64,000 nt of DNA from CAYRHN01 sp964424115 (lineage in GTDB: Bacteria; Chloroflexota; Anaerolineae; Anaerolineales; Anaerolineaceae), in contig CAYRHN010000002.1 of the NCBI GenBank assembly GCA_964424115.1, forward strand, positions 1 to 64,000. The letters are read 5' to 3'. Both the position numbers and the translations under genes were made by a program. Below are positions 39,357 to 48,936 of the stretch, in pieces. A model generated the notes under the pieces. It saw nothing but the letters and a program-made list of their open reading frames with translations, was not told the origin of the DNA and made no database searches. How positions within the stretch are numbered: position 1 is the stretch's first letter; the number at the start of each line of letters is the position of its first letter.

Positions 39357-42300
39357 ATGCCCGATGTAGTCATAGACAACCCGATCATCAACTCGCCGTT
39401 TGAAGAACCGGCGCGGCATTTCCGATTCACCGACGACGGTATCACCGACCAGGTGGATGCCGGGCGGCGCGAGAGCGCTTATTTTGTGCCGATTCCCTTG
39501 GCCAAAAAGAAGAACCCCCAGCAGCTTGCGTTTGATACGGAGTGGACCGCCAACCGGCTGGAGGAAAACAAGTTCATCAACCGGGTGCGTGAGCGGGTGG
39601 CGATCTGGCGCAAGGGCGGTTATGTCTCGGTGACCAACACCACCCGCCGCCTGCTGGAATACTGGAAGCACCCCAGACGCGAGCGCCGCCTGTTCTTCTG
39701 CCAGATCGAAGCCCTGGAGACTGCCATCTACATTGCGGAGGTGGCGGGGAAACATGGGGATGCCTGGATGGAGAATGATCTGCGCCGGGCGAACGAAAGC
39801 GCCAACCCCTTGCTCTACCGCATCGCGTTCAAGATGGCCACCGGCAGCGGCAAAACGGTGGTGATGGGCATGTTGATCGCCTGGCAGGCGCTGAACAAGC
39901 TGGCCAATCCGCAGGATGCGCGTTTTTCCGATTCGTTTCTAATCGTCACCCCTGGCATCACCATCCGCGACCGTCTGCGCGTGCTGCTGCCCAACGATCC
40001 GGAGAACTACTATCGCCACCACGACCTGGTGCCGCCTGACCTGTTCAACGAGCTGCAAAAAGCAAAGCTGGTGATCACCAATTTCCACGCTTTCATGCTG
40101 CACGAGCGCCTGCCGGCGGGCAAACTGACCAAAGAATTGTTGACCGGCGGGGCAGAGCAATCGCCTTTTACCGAGACGCCTGACCAGATGGTGCGGCGGG
40201 TGTGCCGCGAACTGGGCAACAAGCGCAACATCGTGGTGATCAACGATGAATCGCATCACTGCTACCGCCACCGTCCGGAGGAGGAAGAAGAGAAGCTGAG
40301 CGGCGACGAGAAGAAAGAGGCGCAAAAGCGTGAAGAGCAGGCGCGCATCTGGATCAGCGGGTTGGAAGCGGTCAAAGCAAAGCTGGGCATTCGCGCTGTG
40401 TATGACCTATCCGCCACGCCATTTTTCCTGCGCGGTTCGGGTTACAAGGAAGGCACGCTCTTCCCCTGGGTGGTTTCAGACTTTTCGTTGATCGACGCCA
40501 TCGAAAGCGGGATCGTCAAGGTGCCGCGCGTGCCGGTCTCGGATAATGCCATGACCAGCGATCTGCCGACTTACCGCAATATCTGGCCGCATGTTGGCAA
40601 AGACCTGCCCAAAAAGGGACGGGGGACGGAGAAAGTGATAGAAGAACCCAACCTGCCGGCCGCACTGGAAGGCGCTCTGACAAGCCTGTATTCGAACTAT
40701 ACCCGCTATTACCAGCAGTGGGCGCAGGCTGGCGATGCCCAGGCGCGCGGGATGACCCCGCCGGTGTTCATCGTGGTGTGCAATAACACTAACGTCTCGC
40801 GCATGGTCTTTAATTACATCGCCGGGTGGGAAAAGCCGCTGGGAGAAGAACAGAGCGTGCTGGTGCCGGGCAAGCTGGAATTGTTCAGCAATGTGGAGGA
40901 TGGACGCTGGCTGGCGCGCCCCAACACGATCCTGGTGGACAGCGAGCAGCTTGAATCCGGCGAGGGGATGAGCGACGAGTTCAAGAAGATCGCCAAAACC
41001 GAGATCGAGCGCTTCAAAGAGGAATATCAGAAGCGATTCCCCGGGCGCAGCGCGGAAAACCTGACCGATGAGGACCTGCTGCGCGAGGTGATGAACACGG
41101 TTGGCAAATCCGGCAAACTGGGCGAGCAGGTCAAGTGCGTGGTCTCGGTTTCGATGCTCACCGAGGGCTGGGACGCCACCACCGTGACGCATATCCTGGG
41201 AGTGCGCGCCTTTGGCACCCAGTTGATCTGCGAACAGGTAGTCGGGCGTGGGTTGCGCCGGATGAGCTTTGCGCTCAGCCGCCGCCAGGCGCAGGTGAAT
41301 GGCAGCACAGTTGAATTTGACGCCTTCGAGCCGGAGTATGCCGAAGTGTACGGCGTGCCGTTCTCATTCATCCCGTGTTCGGGGTCGAACCCCGATCCGA
41401 AGCCACCCAAACCTTCCACGCGCGTACGCGCGATGGAAAACCGTGCGGCGCTGGAGATCACCTTCCCACGCCTGACCGGTTACCGCTATGACCAGCCGGA
41501 TGAGCGGCTGGAAGCCCGTTTTGACGCCGACGCGCGCCTGGCGCTTTCGACCCAGGATGTGCCCACCAGCGTTGAAGTCTCCTCGTTCCTCGGCGAGCAC
41601 AACGTCCACACTCTGGAGGATCTGAAAAAGCGCCGCGAGCAGGAGGTCGATTTCCGCCTGGCCAGCCGGACGCTGGAGAAGTATTTCCGCGACGGCGACA
41701 ACAACCCTCGCCCGTGGCTGTTCCCGCAGTTGCTGGAGATCGCCCGCCGCTGGCGCGCGGAGTGCCTGACCTGCAAGGATGACACTTTCCCGCAGATGCT
41801 GCTGCTCAGCGAGCTGGCGCACAAGGCTGCCGACCGCATCCACCGTTCGATCGTCAAGGCAGCTTCCGATCCGCGCCGCTTGCGCCCGATCCTGCACCCT
41901 TACGATACACTCGGGTACTCGCGCTATGTAGATTTCGACACTACCCGCCCAACTTATGCCACCAATATATCCAAAAGCCATGTCTCGCATGTGGTGGCAG
42001 ACACCAACTCCTGGGAGCAAAAGGTGGCCCAATCCCTGGAGGAGATGCCGGAGGTGCTGTCTTATGTGCGCAACGACCACCTGGGATTCTCGATCCCTTA
42101 TACCCAAAAAGGCGAACAGCACGAGTTCATCCCGGATTTTATTGCGCGGGTGGCCCTGCCGGGAGAGGAGAGCATCCTCAACCTGATCCTGGAAGTCAGC
42201 GGGCAGGCATTGGAGGATAAGCTGGTCAAGGTTTCCAGCGCGCGCACCTTATGGGTGCCGGCGGTCAACAACCACGGTGGGTTTGGGCGCTGGGCTTTCC

Positions 42301-42401
42301 TGGAGATCACCGACCCGTGGAATGTCAAGAACACCATCCGCGCCTTCCTGGAAGGGAAGGATGTGGATGGTGTAGGACCTATCTTGAGGAGTGACAAATA
42401 A
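39357..42401 (+). CDS. Type III-like restriction endonuclease subunit (Res, BPTD_3080-like)
   Basis: 1,014 aa. The opening PDVVIDNPIINSPFEEPARH, then GRRESAYFVPI, is characteristic of the BPTD_3080 family of restriction enzymes. Superfamily 2 helicase motifs: I MATGSGKTVVMGM near 160, II VINDESHHC near 296, III LSATPFF near 352, V LTEGWDATTVTHILG near 600, VI CEQVVGRGLRRM near 625. A PD-(D/E)XK nuclease lies at the C-terminus: FIPDFIARV near 925 and LNLILEVSGQ near 945. GC-rich (62% in a line I counted), unlike the next gene. Its methylase partner is probably the Mod gene at 46069, now separated from it by three AT-rich genes. Confidence 0.87.
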   Translation: MPDVVIDNPIINSPFEEPARHFRFTDDGITDQVDAGRRESAYFVPIPLAKKKNPQQLAFDTEWTANRLEENKFINRVRERVAIWRKGGYVSVTNTTRRLLEYWKHPRRERRLFFCQIEALETAIYIAEVAGKHGDAWMENDLRRANESANPLLYRIAFKMATGSGKTVVMGMLIAWQALNKLANPQDARFSDSFLIVTPGITIRDRLRVLLPNDPENYYRHHDLVPPDLFNELQKAKLVITNFHAFMLHERLPAGKLTKELLTGGAEQSPFTETPDQMVRRVCRELGNKRNIVVINDESHHCYRHRPEEEEEKLSGDEKKEAQKREEQARIWISGLEAVKAKLGIRAVYDLSATPFFLRGSGYKEGTLFPWVVSDFSLIDAIESGIVKVPRVPVSDNAMTSDLPTYRNIWPHVGKDLPKKGRGTEKVIEEPNLPAALEGALTSLYSNYTRYYQQWAQAGDAQARGMTPPVFIVVCNNTNVSRMVFNYIAGWEKPLGEEQSVLVPGKLELFSNVEDGRWLARPNTILVDSEQLESGEGMSDEFKKIAKTEIERFKEEYQKRFPGRSAENLTDEDLLREVMNTVGKSGKLGEQVKCVVSVSMLTEGWDATTVTHILGVRAFGTQLICEQVVGRGLRRMSFALSRRQAQVNGSTVEFDAFEPEYAEVYGVPFSFIPCSGSNPDPKPPKPSTRVRAMENRAALEITFPRLTGYRYDQPDERLEARFDADARLALSTQDVPTSVEVSSFLGEHNVHTLEDLKKRREQEVDFRLASRTLEKYFRDGDNNPRPWLFPQLLEIARRWRAECLTCKDDTFPQMLLLSELAHKAADRIHRSIVKAASDPRRLRPILHPYDTLGYSRYVDFDTTRPTYATNISKSHVSHVVADTNSWEQKVAQSLEEMPEVLSYVRNDHLGFSIPYTQKGEQHEFIPDFIARVALPGEESILNLILEVSGQALEDKLVKVSSARTLWVPAVNNHGGFGRWAFLEITDPWNVKNTIRAFLEGKDVDGVGPILRSDK

Positions 42402-42403
42402 CT

Positions 42404-44233
42404 ATGACTTCATCATCACGAATTGACTCAGCGGATCTACCACTGGCAGATGTGTTTAAGGATTTTTATACGGTTCCAGATTTTCAACGCGAATATGTTT
42501 GGGGAGAGTATCATGTTGAAAAACTGTTACAAGATGTCTACGATGAATTCTATGGAGAAGATGGCACTCTCTCAAGAGAAGGAGAGTACTTCATTGGGAG
42601 CATCGTAACTTTTCGAGATGAGGAAGGTATTTTTCAGCTTATTGATGGACAACAAAGACTGACCACAAGTTACCTGGTGTTGTGTGTGATCCGGGATGTA
42701 TTGGAGGCATTGAAGGAGAAACCTTCTGAATCCCTGATTGGGCAAATCGCATCAGTCAGCATGGATCAATCCGGTAATGATCTCTTCCGTTATCGGATGG
42801 TTCTCCAATATGAAGACAGTCAGAATGTATTGGAGACTATTGCGGGTCAAACAAAGAAAATAGAGGAAATTGAAATTCGCACTACCTCTGTTGACCACAT
42901 TATCAACGCATATCGGACCATTCGTGAATTCTTGCAGGCGAATTTTAATCACAATCCAGCCGAGATAAAGAAATTCGCTGCAGCTTATACCCAGCGTGTG
43001 AAGTTAATCCGAATTGTAACTCCCAGCCTGTCCAGTGCTTTAAAGTTGTTTGAGACAATCAATGATCGTGGGGTTGGGTTGAATTCGATGGATCTGTTAA
43101 AGAACCTGCTTTTCATGCGTACCCAAAAAGACGCTTATGAGAAACTCAAGGTCAAATGGAAGGAATTGATTGATGCCCTGGATCAAAAGTGCCGTGAAAA
43201 GCCGTTGCGATTCTTGCGATATTTCATTCTTTCGACTTATGAATTGCCTGCCAATAAACGCGAGGTGCGCGAAGATGAAATTTACAAATGGTTTGCGGAT
43301 AATCAGGCAAAAACAGGCATTGATAAGGACCCCATCGGATTTGTCAGGAAATTGATACAATATGCTCAGGCTTATGCCAATTTTGTTGCGGGGAAGAATG
43401 TTCTTGGACATGATAATCGCTACTTGCAGAATATTGCAAAATTAAGCAATCAAGCCAGACAACATTTTATTCTCTTATTGGCTGGGCAACACCTGCCGGA
43501 AAATTTGTTTGATAAGTTGACCCAGCAAATTGAAAACCTGTTCTTTTGTTATCTTATTACGCGTGAGCCTACCAAGAATTTCGAGCGTATTTTTGCTCGT
43601 TGGTCGGCAGAATTACGGTCAGTGATAACCGATGAACAACTGGATCAGTTTATCGCTAAAAATATTGTTGCTGACCTTGCTAACCGGTCCGCTGCGTTTG
43701 ACTTTGCATTCAGAGAATTAGCCTCTACTAGAATTCAGCAATATCGGCTACGCTACATCCTGGCCAGACTCAGCCAATATATTGATGAGAATGCACTGAG
43801 TAAGACTATTCCATTGGGAAATTATTATTCGTCAGTTCAAATAGAGCATATTTTACCCCAGTGGCCTCGGGCGGATGTGCGAAACGCGTTTGATAGAGTA
43901 GAAGAATACGATGCTTTTAAGGTGAAGCTAGGAAATCTGACGCTGTTAGAGAAATCAATCAATGCTTCAATATCGAATAATCCATTTTCCGACAAGAGGA
44001 AGGGTTATAGCCAATCCCACATCTATTTGACCGCTTCTCTGGTTATTAAAACCACTGTAGGCGTAGATACCCAAATCAACCGCGCCACACAGGATTTGAT
44101 CCAGTTTGAGGAATGGAATTCTGCGTCCATTCTGAAACGCCAAGAGATGTTGGGGCAACTGGCTCGAAAGGTATGGGAAATTCCCTCGCCTGATTCAATT
44201 TCAGAGAGATCAGCGACAGCAACAGGTGGTTAA
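42404..44233 (+). CDS. GmrSD-like DUF262/DUF1524 modification-dependent nuclease
   Basis: 609 aa, 2 bases after Res. N-terminal DUF262: VPDFQREYVWGEYHVEKLL near 22-40 and FQLIDGQQRLTTSYLV near 75-90, where the DGQQR motif is tied to nucleotide hydrolysis in GmrS-like domains. C-terminal DUF1524: QIEHILPQWP near 482 (His-Me/HNH core), KLGNLTLLEKSINASISNNP near 512-531 and KGYSQSHIYLT. GmrSD proteins cut phage DNA with glucosylated hydroxymethylcytosine; the target here is unknown. AT-rich (about 42% in a line counted) against GC-rich neighbours on the far sides, which suggests insertion as part of a three-gene block. Confidence 0.87.
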   Translation: MTSSSRIDSADLPLADVFKDFYTVPDFQREYVWGEYHVEKLLQDVYDEFYGEDGTLSREGEYFIGSIVTFRDEEGIFQLIDGQQRLTTSYLVLCVIRDVLEALKEKPSESLIGQIASVSMDQSGNDLFRYRMVLQYEDSQNVLETIAGQTKKIEEIEIRTTSVDHIINAYRTIREFLQANFNHNPAEIKKFAAAYTQRVKLIRIVTPSLSSALKLFETINDRGVGLNSMDLLKNLLFMRTQKDAYEKLKVKWKELIDALDQKCREKPLRFLRYFILSTYELPANKREVREDEIYKWFADNQAKTGIDKDPIGFVRKLIQYAQAYANFVAGKNVLGHDNRYLQNIAKLSNQARQHFILLLAGQHLPENLFDKLTQQIENLFFCYLITREPTKNFERIFARWSAELRSVITDEQLDQFIAKNIVADLANRSAAFDFAFRELASTRIQQYRLRYILARLSQYIDENALSKTIPLGNYYSSVQIEHILPQWPRADVRNAFDRVEEYDAFKVKLGNLTLLEKSINASISNNPFSDKRKGYSQSHIYLTASLVIKTTVGVDTQINRATQDLIQFEEWNSASILKRQEMLGQLARKVWEIPSPDSISERSATATGG

Positions 44234-44321
44234 GGGATGAACGAAAACAAAATCGGGTCACTTGGATTTCTCTGCTATCTTATGAATGATGAAACCAGAA
44301 AACATGAGGAGAAAAGTCGAA

Positions 44322-44780
44322 ATGGCTGATAAATCCGTTCAGGAAATCCTTCTTGAGCAATACAAACTATACATAGAAATGATGGATCGTACTAGCTCCA
44401 GGCGGATTGATACCAGTAAATTTTATTTTGCTATAATTACAGGCCTTTTTGCTTTATTGCCGTTTGTAATTAACGAGACAACAATGATACCGCGCTCGAA
44501 TTCAGGGATTTTTGTTTGCCTGATTTCTGTGCTGGTTATTTGTCTAAGCGTTTTATGGCTGATAAACACAATATCTTACCGGCGGATTAACAGGGCAAAA
44601 TTTGATGTGATAGAAGATATGGAAGACAAATTGCCGTATAAATGTTACTCTGCAGAATGGGAAAGGCTCAAGCAATATCGTTATATTCCTTTCAGCAATA
44701 TTGAACAAATAGTACCTATTTTAACGGCAGTTATTGGGGTTGGATTGGCAATTTATGGGATCTTGCTAATTACAGGATGA
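44322..44780 (+). CDS. Small membrane protein, RipA-like, paired with a TIR protein
   Basis: 152 aa from ATG 44322 (AGGAG about 10 bases upstream); an in-frame ATG at 44286 has no ribosome site. An N-terminal amphipathic stretch (ILLEQYKLYIEMMDRTSSRR), then three hydrophobic segments at about 40-58, 72-92 and 128-148, with YRRINRAKFDVIEDMEDKLP and EWERLKQYRYIPFSNIEQIV between. This layout matches what I recall as the RipA family of octameric membrane proteins found next to defence effectors. The following TIR gene starts 16 bases later. A possible role is a membrane effector or anchor acting with the TIR protein; this is inference. Confidence 0.6.
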   Translation: MADKSVQEILLEQYKLYIEMMDRTSSRRIDTSKFYFAIITGLFALLPFVINETTMIPRSNSGIFVCLISVLVICLSVLWLINTISYRRINRAKFDVIEDMEDKLPYKCYSAEWERLKQYRYIPFSNIEQIVPILTAVIGVGLAIYGILLITG

Positions 44781-44796
44781 AAATGAGAGGGAACAG

Positions 44797-46032
44797 ATGA
44801 CGCTAAAATTATTTTTGAGCCATTCTACGTGTGACACCTATATTGCTCAAGCTATCAGAAGGATCATAAACGACGCTTTTGAAGGCCACGTAGATATTTA
44901 TCTGGCAGTAGACGAGGTGGCAGGGGGAACCCGGTGGAAGCAGGAACTGATCGACACACTGGATCAAAGTGATGGAATTCTGTCGATTATTACGCCGGAA
45001 TCGATTTCATCACCCTGGATATATGTTGAGTGGTCACCTTTCTGGTTGAATGGCAAGAAGATTTATACTTTAATTTCCGAAAAGATATTTGTTAAAGATT
45101 TGATTGATCCAATGCGGGATGTACAATGCACTAACATGACAGACACCGCTCAAGTGAGGCGATTTTTCAGTCGTTTACGAGATGACAGCGGTGCTGAATT
45201 TCCAGTCCCCTACGATTGGGTTTCTCGTTTTGTGTCTGAGGTGATTGCATCTCAAACCAGGCAACAACAGGAAAGATTTGATGTTTACAAAGAACAATTA
45301 AGCTGTTTGCCTTTCAGCGATACAGATCGTCTCGAAATAGCAGATTATTTTTTAGCGAAGGCGGATTATGATACATTTCTTCAAATTATCAATCGTGTCA
45401 GAAGTGATGATCAAAAACTTGAACTTGCTATTCGAATGTTGCACCATGAGAATGAGGATCTGATATCAAGAGTCCTGGAGACTATCTCTGCTGCAGATCG
45501 CTTAACCCTCTTTGCTTTATCTTTGATTGATAAGGGTTTGTCTGATTCAAAATTATTTAAATTCGTTTTGGAGAACTTATCCAGAAGGAATCAGCCGGAA
45601 CTGAGAAAAGTTGTAATTCATTTGATAGAGGTTAATCTCGAGGATACGGATATTTTTGAGTTTGGGATTTCGTTGATAACAAGCATGCCTGAATATCGAA
45701 AAGTGATGATACATTTTATATACAATAATAGGTACAGCGAAGAAATATTTGACGAGATGGTCGCAAAGTGTGGGCGGCTTAATAAGGCGGAATTGAGAAA
45801 GGTTGGGCAGGAATTTATTCATAACGATTTATTGGGGAATCCACAATTTCTAAAGATAGTATTCTTTTTGTTTGATAATTCGCCAACACAAGCGACAATA
45901 TTGATGGAGGAAGTGCTAAAAAGAAATTCTGAATTCTATTTGGATTTATGGAATCGTATAAAGAACAAAAGATTTCGCATAGATCCAGAAATTTTTGCAA
46001 AGCTTGAAAATCGAGATTTCCCAACCTATTAG
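44797..46032 (+). CDS. TIR-domain protein with helical-repeat C-terminus
   Basis: 411 aa, GAGGGAACAG upstream. TIR domain about 1-140: KLFLSHSTCDTYIAQAIRR (strand A and box 1), YLAVDEVAGGTRWKQELID (BB loop region), ILSIITPESISSPWIYVEW with the Glu of the NADase active site near residue 79-80. From about 165 the protein is built of short helices with a repeated E.RKV.IHLI pattern (QPELRKVVIHLIEVN, PEYRKVMIHFIYNN, KAELRKVGQEFIHND), a HEAT-like solenoid for sensing or oligomerising. Bacterial TIR proteins of this layout degrade NAD+ or make a cyclic ADP-ribose signal upon infection. AT-rich. Confidence 0.83.
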   Translation: MTLKLFLSHSTCDTYIAQAIRRIINDAFEGHVDIYLAVDEVAGGTRWKQELIDTLDQSDGILSIITPESISSPWIYVEWSPFWLNGKKIYTLISEKIFVKDLIDPMRDVQCTNMTDTAQVRRFFSRLRDDSGAEFPVPYDWVSRFVSEVIASQTRQQQERFDVYKEQLSCLPFSDTDRLEIADYFLAKADYDTFLQIINRVRSDDQKLELAIRMLHHENEDLISRVLETISAADRLTLFALSLIDKGLSDSKLFKFVLENLSRRNQPELRKVVIHLIEVNLEDTDIFEFGISLITSMPEYRKVMIHFIYNNRYSEEIFDEMVAKCGRLNKAELRKVGQEFIHNDLLGNPQFLKIVFFLFDNSPTQATILMEEVLKRNSEFYLDLWNRIKNKRFRIDPEIFAKLENRDFPTY

Positions 46033-46068
46033 TTGTCAAAACATGTTTTCCGACAAGGATATACCATT

Positions 46069-48897
46069 ATGCCTCCTAAACCCATCTCCCACACCCGACA
46101 CCAGGACAAACGCGCCAACATTCCTACCGAGGAATTGCGCGGCTTTGTCGCTGACGAAGAGCGCGCGCCGAAGGCCATGCTCTATCCGCGCGACCCTTCG
46201 CTGGACCCGCAACTGGTCTGGAAGGGCAAAGACGAGCAGGACGCCGGAGATCTGGAAGTGCCGGCTGTGCCGGTCTATATTCAGGAGAAGATCTCCCCGC
46301 AGGTGATCATTGAGAACGTGCGCGCCAACGCGGGGCGGGGAGATAGCATCGGCGAGGCTATGGGTGGCTACCAATTGAACCTGTTCAACGACTTCAACAA
46401 CATTGAATTTGAAGACCTGGTGGACTTTTACCACCACGAGCAGAACTGGACCAACCGCATGATCCTGGGTGATTCGCTGCTGGTGATGACCAGCCTGGCG
46501 GAGAAGGAAGGCTTACGCGGGCGGGTACAGATGATCTACCTCGACCCGCCCTACGGGATCAAGTTTGGTTCCAACTGGCAGGTCAGCACGCGCAAGCGCG
46601 ACGTGAAGGACGGCAAAGAGGATGACCTGACCCGCCAGCCGGAGCAGATCAAGGCCTTCCGCGATACCTGGGAACTGGGCATCCACTCCTACCTGGCTTA
46701 CCTGCGTGACCGCTTTACTGTGGCGCGCGAACTGCTCACCGAGAGCGGCAGCATCTTTGTCCAGATCGGGGATGAAAATGTCCATCTGGTACGCAGTGTG
46801 ATGGATGAAGTGTTTGGGAGCGAAAATTTCATTAGCCAGATACTTTATCGCAGAGGTGGTTTTCAAACAGGACAATTTATTGCAAACACATATGACTATA
46901 TTCTTTGGTTTGCGAAATCGCAAGAAGCCATAAAAGTCCGAAGGGTTTTTGTTCAAAATTCTCCTCAAGATTGGTATGCAACGGGTGATCGTTGGCTTGA
47001 AAGTAATGATGGGTATCGAACTATATATAATCCTAATGACATTATTCCGAATGAATTTAGATTACATAGTGATAGATCATGTTTTTCAGCAACAGGCGGA
47101 GAATCTAGTAGTTTCAAGATTAATATAAATGGCCAAATTGCAGGCCCCTTACCTGGTCGTGGTTGGTCTACGAATGAGAGGGGGGTAAAGCGTTTATTGA
47201 ACGCTAATAGGCTTATGATTAAAGGTAATCGTCCGCGTTTTAAGCCATATTATTTCGATTTCCCCTTCCAAACTCTTTCGAATGGGTGGTTTGATACCGT
47301 GCGTGGTGGGTTTTCAAGTGATTCAACGGACGATAAAATTTATGTTGTCCAAACATTAACAAAAGTTGTTGAGCGATGCATGTTGATGACCACCGACCCG
47401 GGCGACCTGGTGCTGGACCCGACCTGCGGCAGCGGCACGACTGCCTATGTGGCCGAGCAGTGGGGGCGCCGCTGGATCACGATGGATACCTCGCGGGTGG
47501 CGATCGCCCTGGCGCGCACGCGCCTGATGGCCGGGCGCTACCCCTACTACCTGCTGGCCGATTCGGCGGAAGGCGTGCTGAAAGAGTCCGAAAGCGAAGG
47601 CCGCCTGCCACCCAGCCCGTTGCCGCTCACCACGTTAGATATTCGCCGCGGCTTTGTCTATAGGCGCGTCCCGCACATCACGCTCAAAGCCATTGCCAAT
47701 AACGAGGAGATCGACACGATCCACGAGAAATGGCAGGCCGAATTGGAGCCGCTGCGCGCGCAGATCAATGCCCTGCTTGGGCAGACCTGGGAGGAATGGC
47801 AAATCCCGCGCGAACTGCCCGCACCTCTGGCGGCAAAGGCCGGGGAGGAGGGTGCTGCCCTGCTGGCTCGCTGGTGGCAAACCCGCCGCGAACGGCAGAA
47901 GGAGATCGATGCCTCGATCGCCCGCCGGGCGGACACCGAACTGCTCTACGACCAGCCCTACGAGGATAACAAGCGCATCCGCGTTAGCGGGCCGTTCACC
48001 GTCGAGAGCCTCTCGCCGCACCGCGTGCTTTCCGCCTCCGCCGAGCGCCCGGCCTCCGAGCAGGAAGGGCAGGCGCAGTCCAGCGCCGGGCAGTTTGAGC
48101 AGATGATTCTGGACAACCTGCGCCACGCCGGGGTGGAAAATACCAAGAAGCAAGAGCGCCTCAAATTCACCCGCCTGGAACCCTACGCCGGAACCTGGCT
48201 GCAGGCAGCCGGGGAATACGAGGAGAAAAGCCCTCACCCTGGCCCTCTCCCAGGAGGAGAGGGAACAACAAGGAAGCGTGTGGCAGTCTGCATCGGGCCG
48301 GAACACGGCACGGTCGGGCCGGAGTTGATCAAAGAGGCTGCCAAAGAAGCCCGCGAGGGGGAGGGCTTTGACCTGCTGGTCGTCCTCGGCTTTGCCTTCG
48401 ACCCGCACGTCTCGGAGGAAGTTAAGCGCTACGGAGCATTGACCGTCCTGCCGGCGCGGATCAACCCCGACCTGCAGATGGGCAGCGCTTTGCTCAAGAA
48501 GAGCGGCGCGGGCAACCTGTTCATGGTCTTTGGCGAGCCGGATATGGAGATCAACCCGCAGCCGGATGGGCGCCTGACGGTGACGATCAAGGGCGTGGAC
48601 ATCTACGACCCGACCACCGGCGAGATCCGCTCCAGCTCCACGGATGACATCGCCTGCTGGTTTGTGGATACCGACTACAACGGCGAGAGCTTCTTCGTCC
48701 GCCACGCCTACTTCACCGGCGCGGACGATCCCTACGACAAACTGCGCCGCGCCCTGAAAGCCGAGATCGACGAAGCCGCCTGGAGCGCGCTCAACGCCAC
48801 CACCAGCTACCCCTTCGACAAACCCAAGAGCGGTAAGATCGCCGTCAAGGTGATCAACCACTATGGGGATGAGGTGTTGAGGGTGTATGGGGTGTAG
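46069..48897 (+). CDS. Adenine-specific DNA methyltransferase (type III Mod-like), mosaic gene
   Basis: 942 aa from ATG 46069 (AAGGAT 8 bases upstream); the frame is open from a TTG at 46033 overlapping the TIR stop. Beta-class order: motif IV YLDPPYGIKFG near 155, AdoMet motif I LDPTCGSGTTAYVAEQWGRR near 449, with the target recognition region between. A long C-terminal part (about 600-942) has a TTGEIRSSSTDDIACWFVDT segment typical of the methylases that go with BPTD_3080 Res proteins. Composition changes sharply inside the gene: about 46800-47375 is AT-rich (32-42% GC in lines counted) while both sides are 55-68%. The recognition region was probably replaced by recombination. It contains no frameshift. 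Confidence 0.87.
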   Translation: MPPKPISHTRHQDKRANIPTEELRGFVADEERAPKAMLYPRDPSLDPQLVWKGKDEQDAGDLEVPAVPVYIQEKISPQVIIENVRANAGRGDSIGEAMGGYQLNLFNDFNNIEFEDLVDFYHHEQNWTNRMILGDSLLVMTSLAEKEGLRGRVQMIYLDPPYGIKFGSNWQVSTRKRDVKDGKEDDLTRQPEQIKAFRDTWELGIHSYLAYLRDRFTVARELLTESGSIFVQIGDENVHLVRSVMDEVFGSENFISQILYRRGGFQTGQFIANTYDYILWFAKSQEAIKVRRVFVQNSPQDWYATGDRWLESNDGYRTIYNPNDIIPNEFRLHSDRSCFSATGGESSSFKININGQIAGPLPGRGWSTNERGVKRLLNANRLMIKGNRPRFKPYYFDFPFQTLSNGWFDTVRGGFSSDSTDDKIYVVQTLTKVVERCMLMTTDPGDLVLDPTCGSGTTAYVAEQWGRRWITMDTSRVAIALARTRLMAGRYPYYLLADSAEGVLKESESEGRLPPSPLPLTTLDIRRGFVYRRVPHITLKAIANNEEIDTIHEKWQAELEPLRAQINALLGQTWEEWQIPRELPAPLAAKAGEEGAALLARWWQTRRERQKEIDASIARRADTELLYDQPYEDNKRIRVSGPFTVESLSPHRVLSASAERPASEQEGQAQSSAGQFEQMILDNLRHAGVENTKKQERLKFTRLEPYAGTWLQAAGEYEEKSPHPGPLPGGEGTTRKRVAVCIGPEHGTVGPELIKEAAKEAREGEGFDLLVVLGFAFDPHVSEEVKRYGALTVLPARINPDLQMGSALLKKSGAGNLFMVFGEPDMEINPQPDGRLTVTIKGVDIYDPTTGEIRSSSTDDIACWFVDTDYNGESFFVRHAYFTGADDPYDKLRRALKAEIDEAAWSALNATTSYPFDKPKSGKIAVKVINHYGDEVLRVYGV

Positions 48898-48936
48898 GAG
48901 ATAATATTTTACTAAGAATCATGAGGAAATAAGGAT

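Noticed and set aside
47635..48861. Long antisense frame (408 codons) over the Mod C-terminus, and a 363-codon one over the SNF2 helicase
   Set aside because: Both are shadows of well-supported genes in GC-rich DNA, with low-complexity composition and no start signals.
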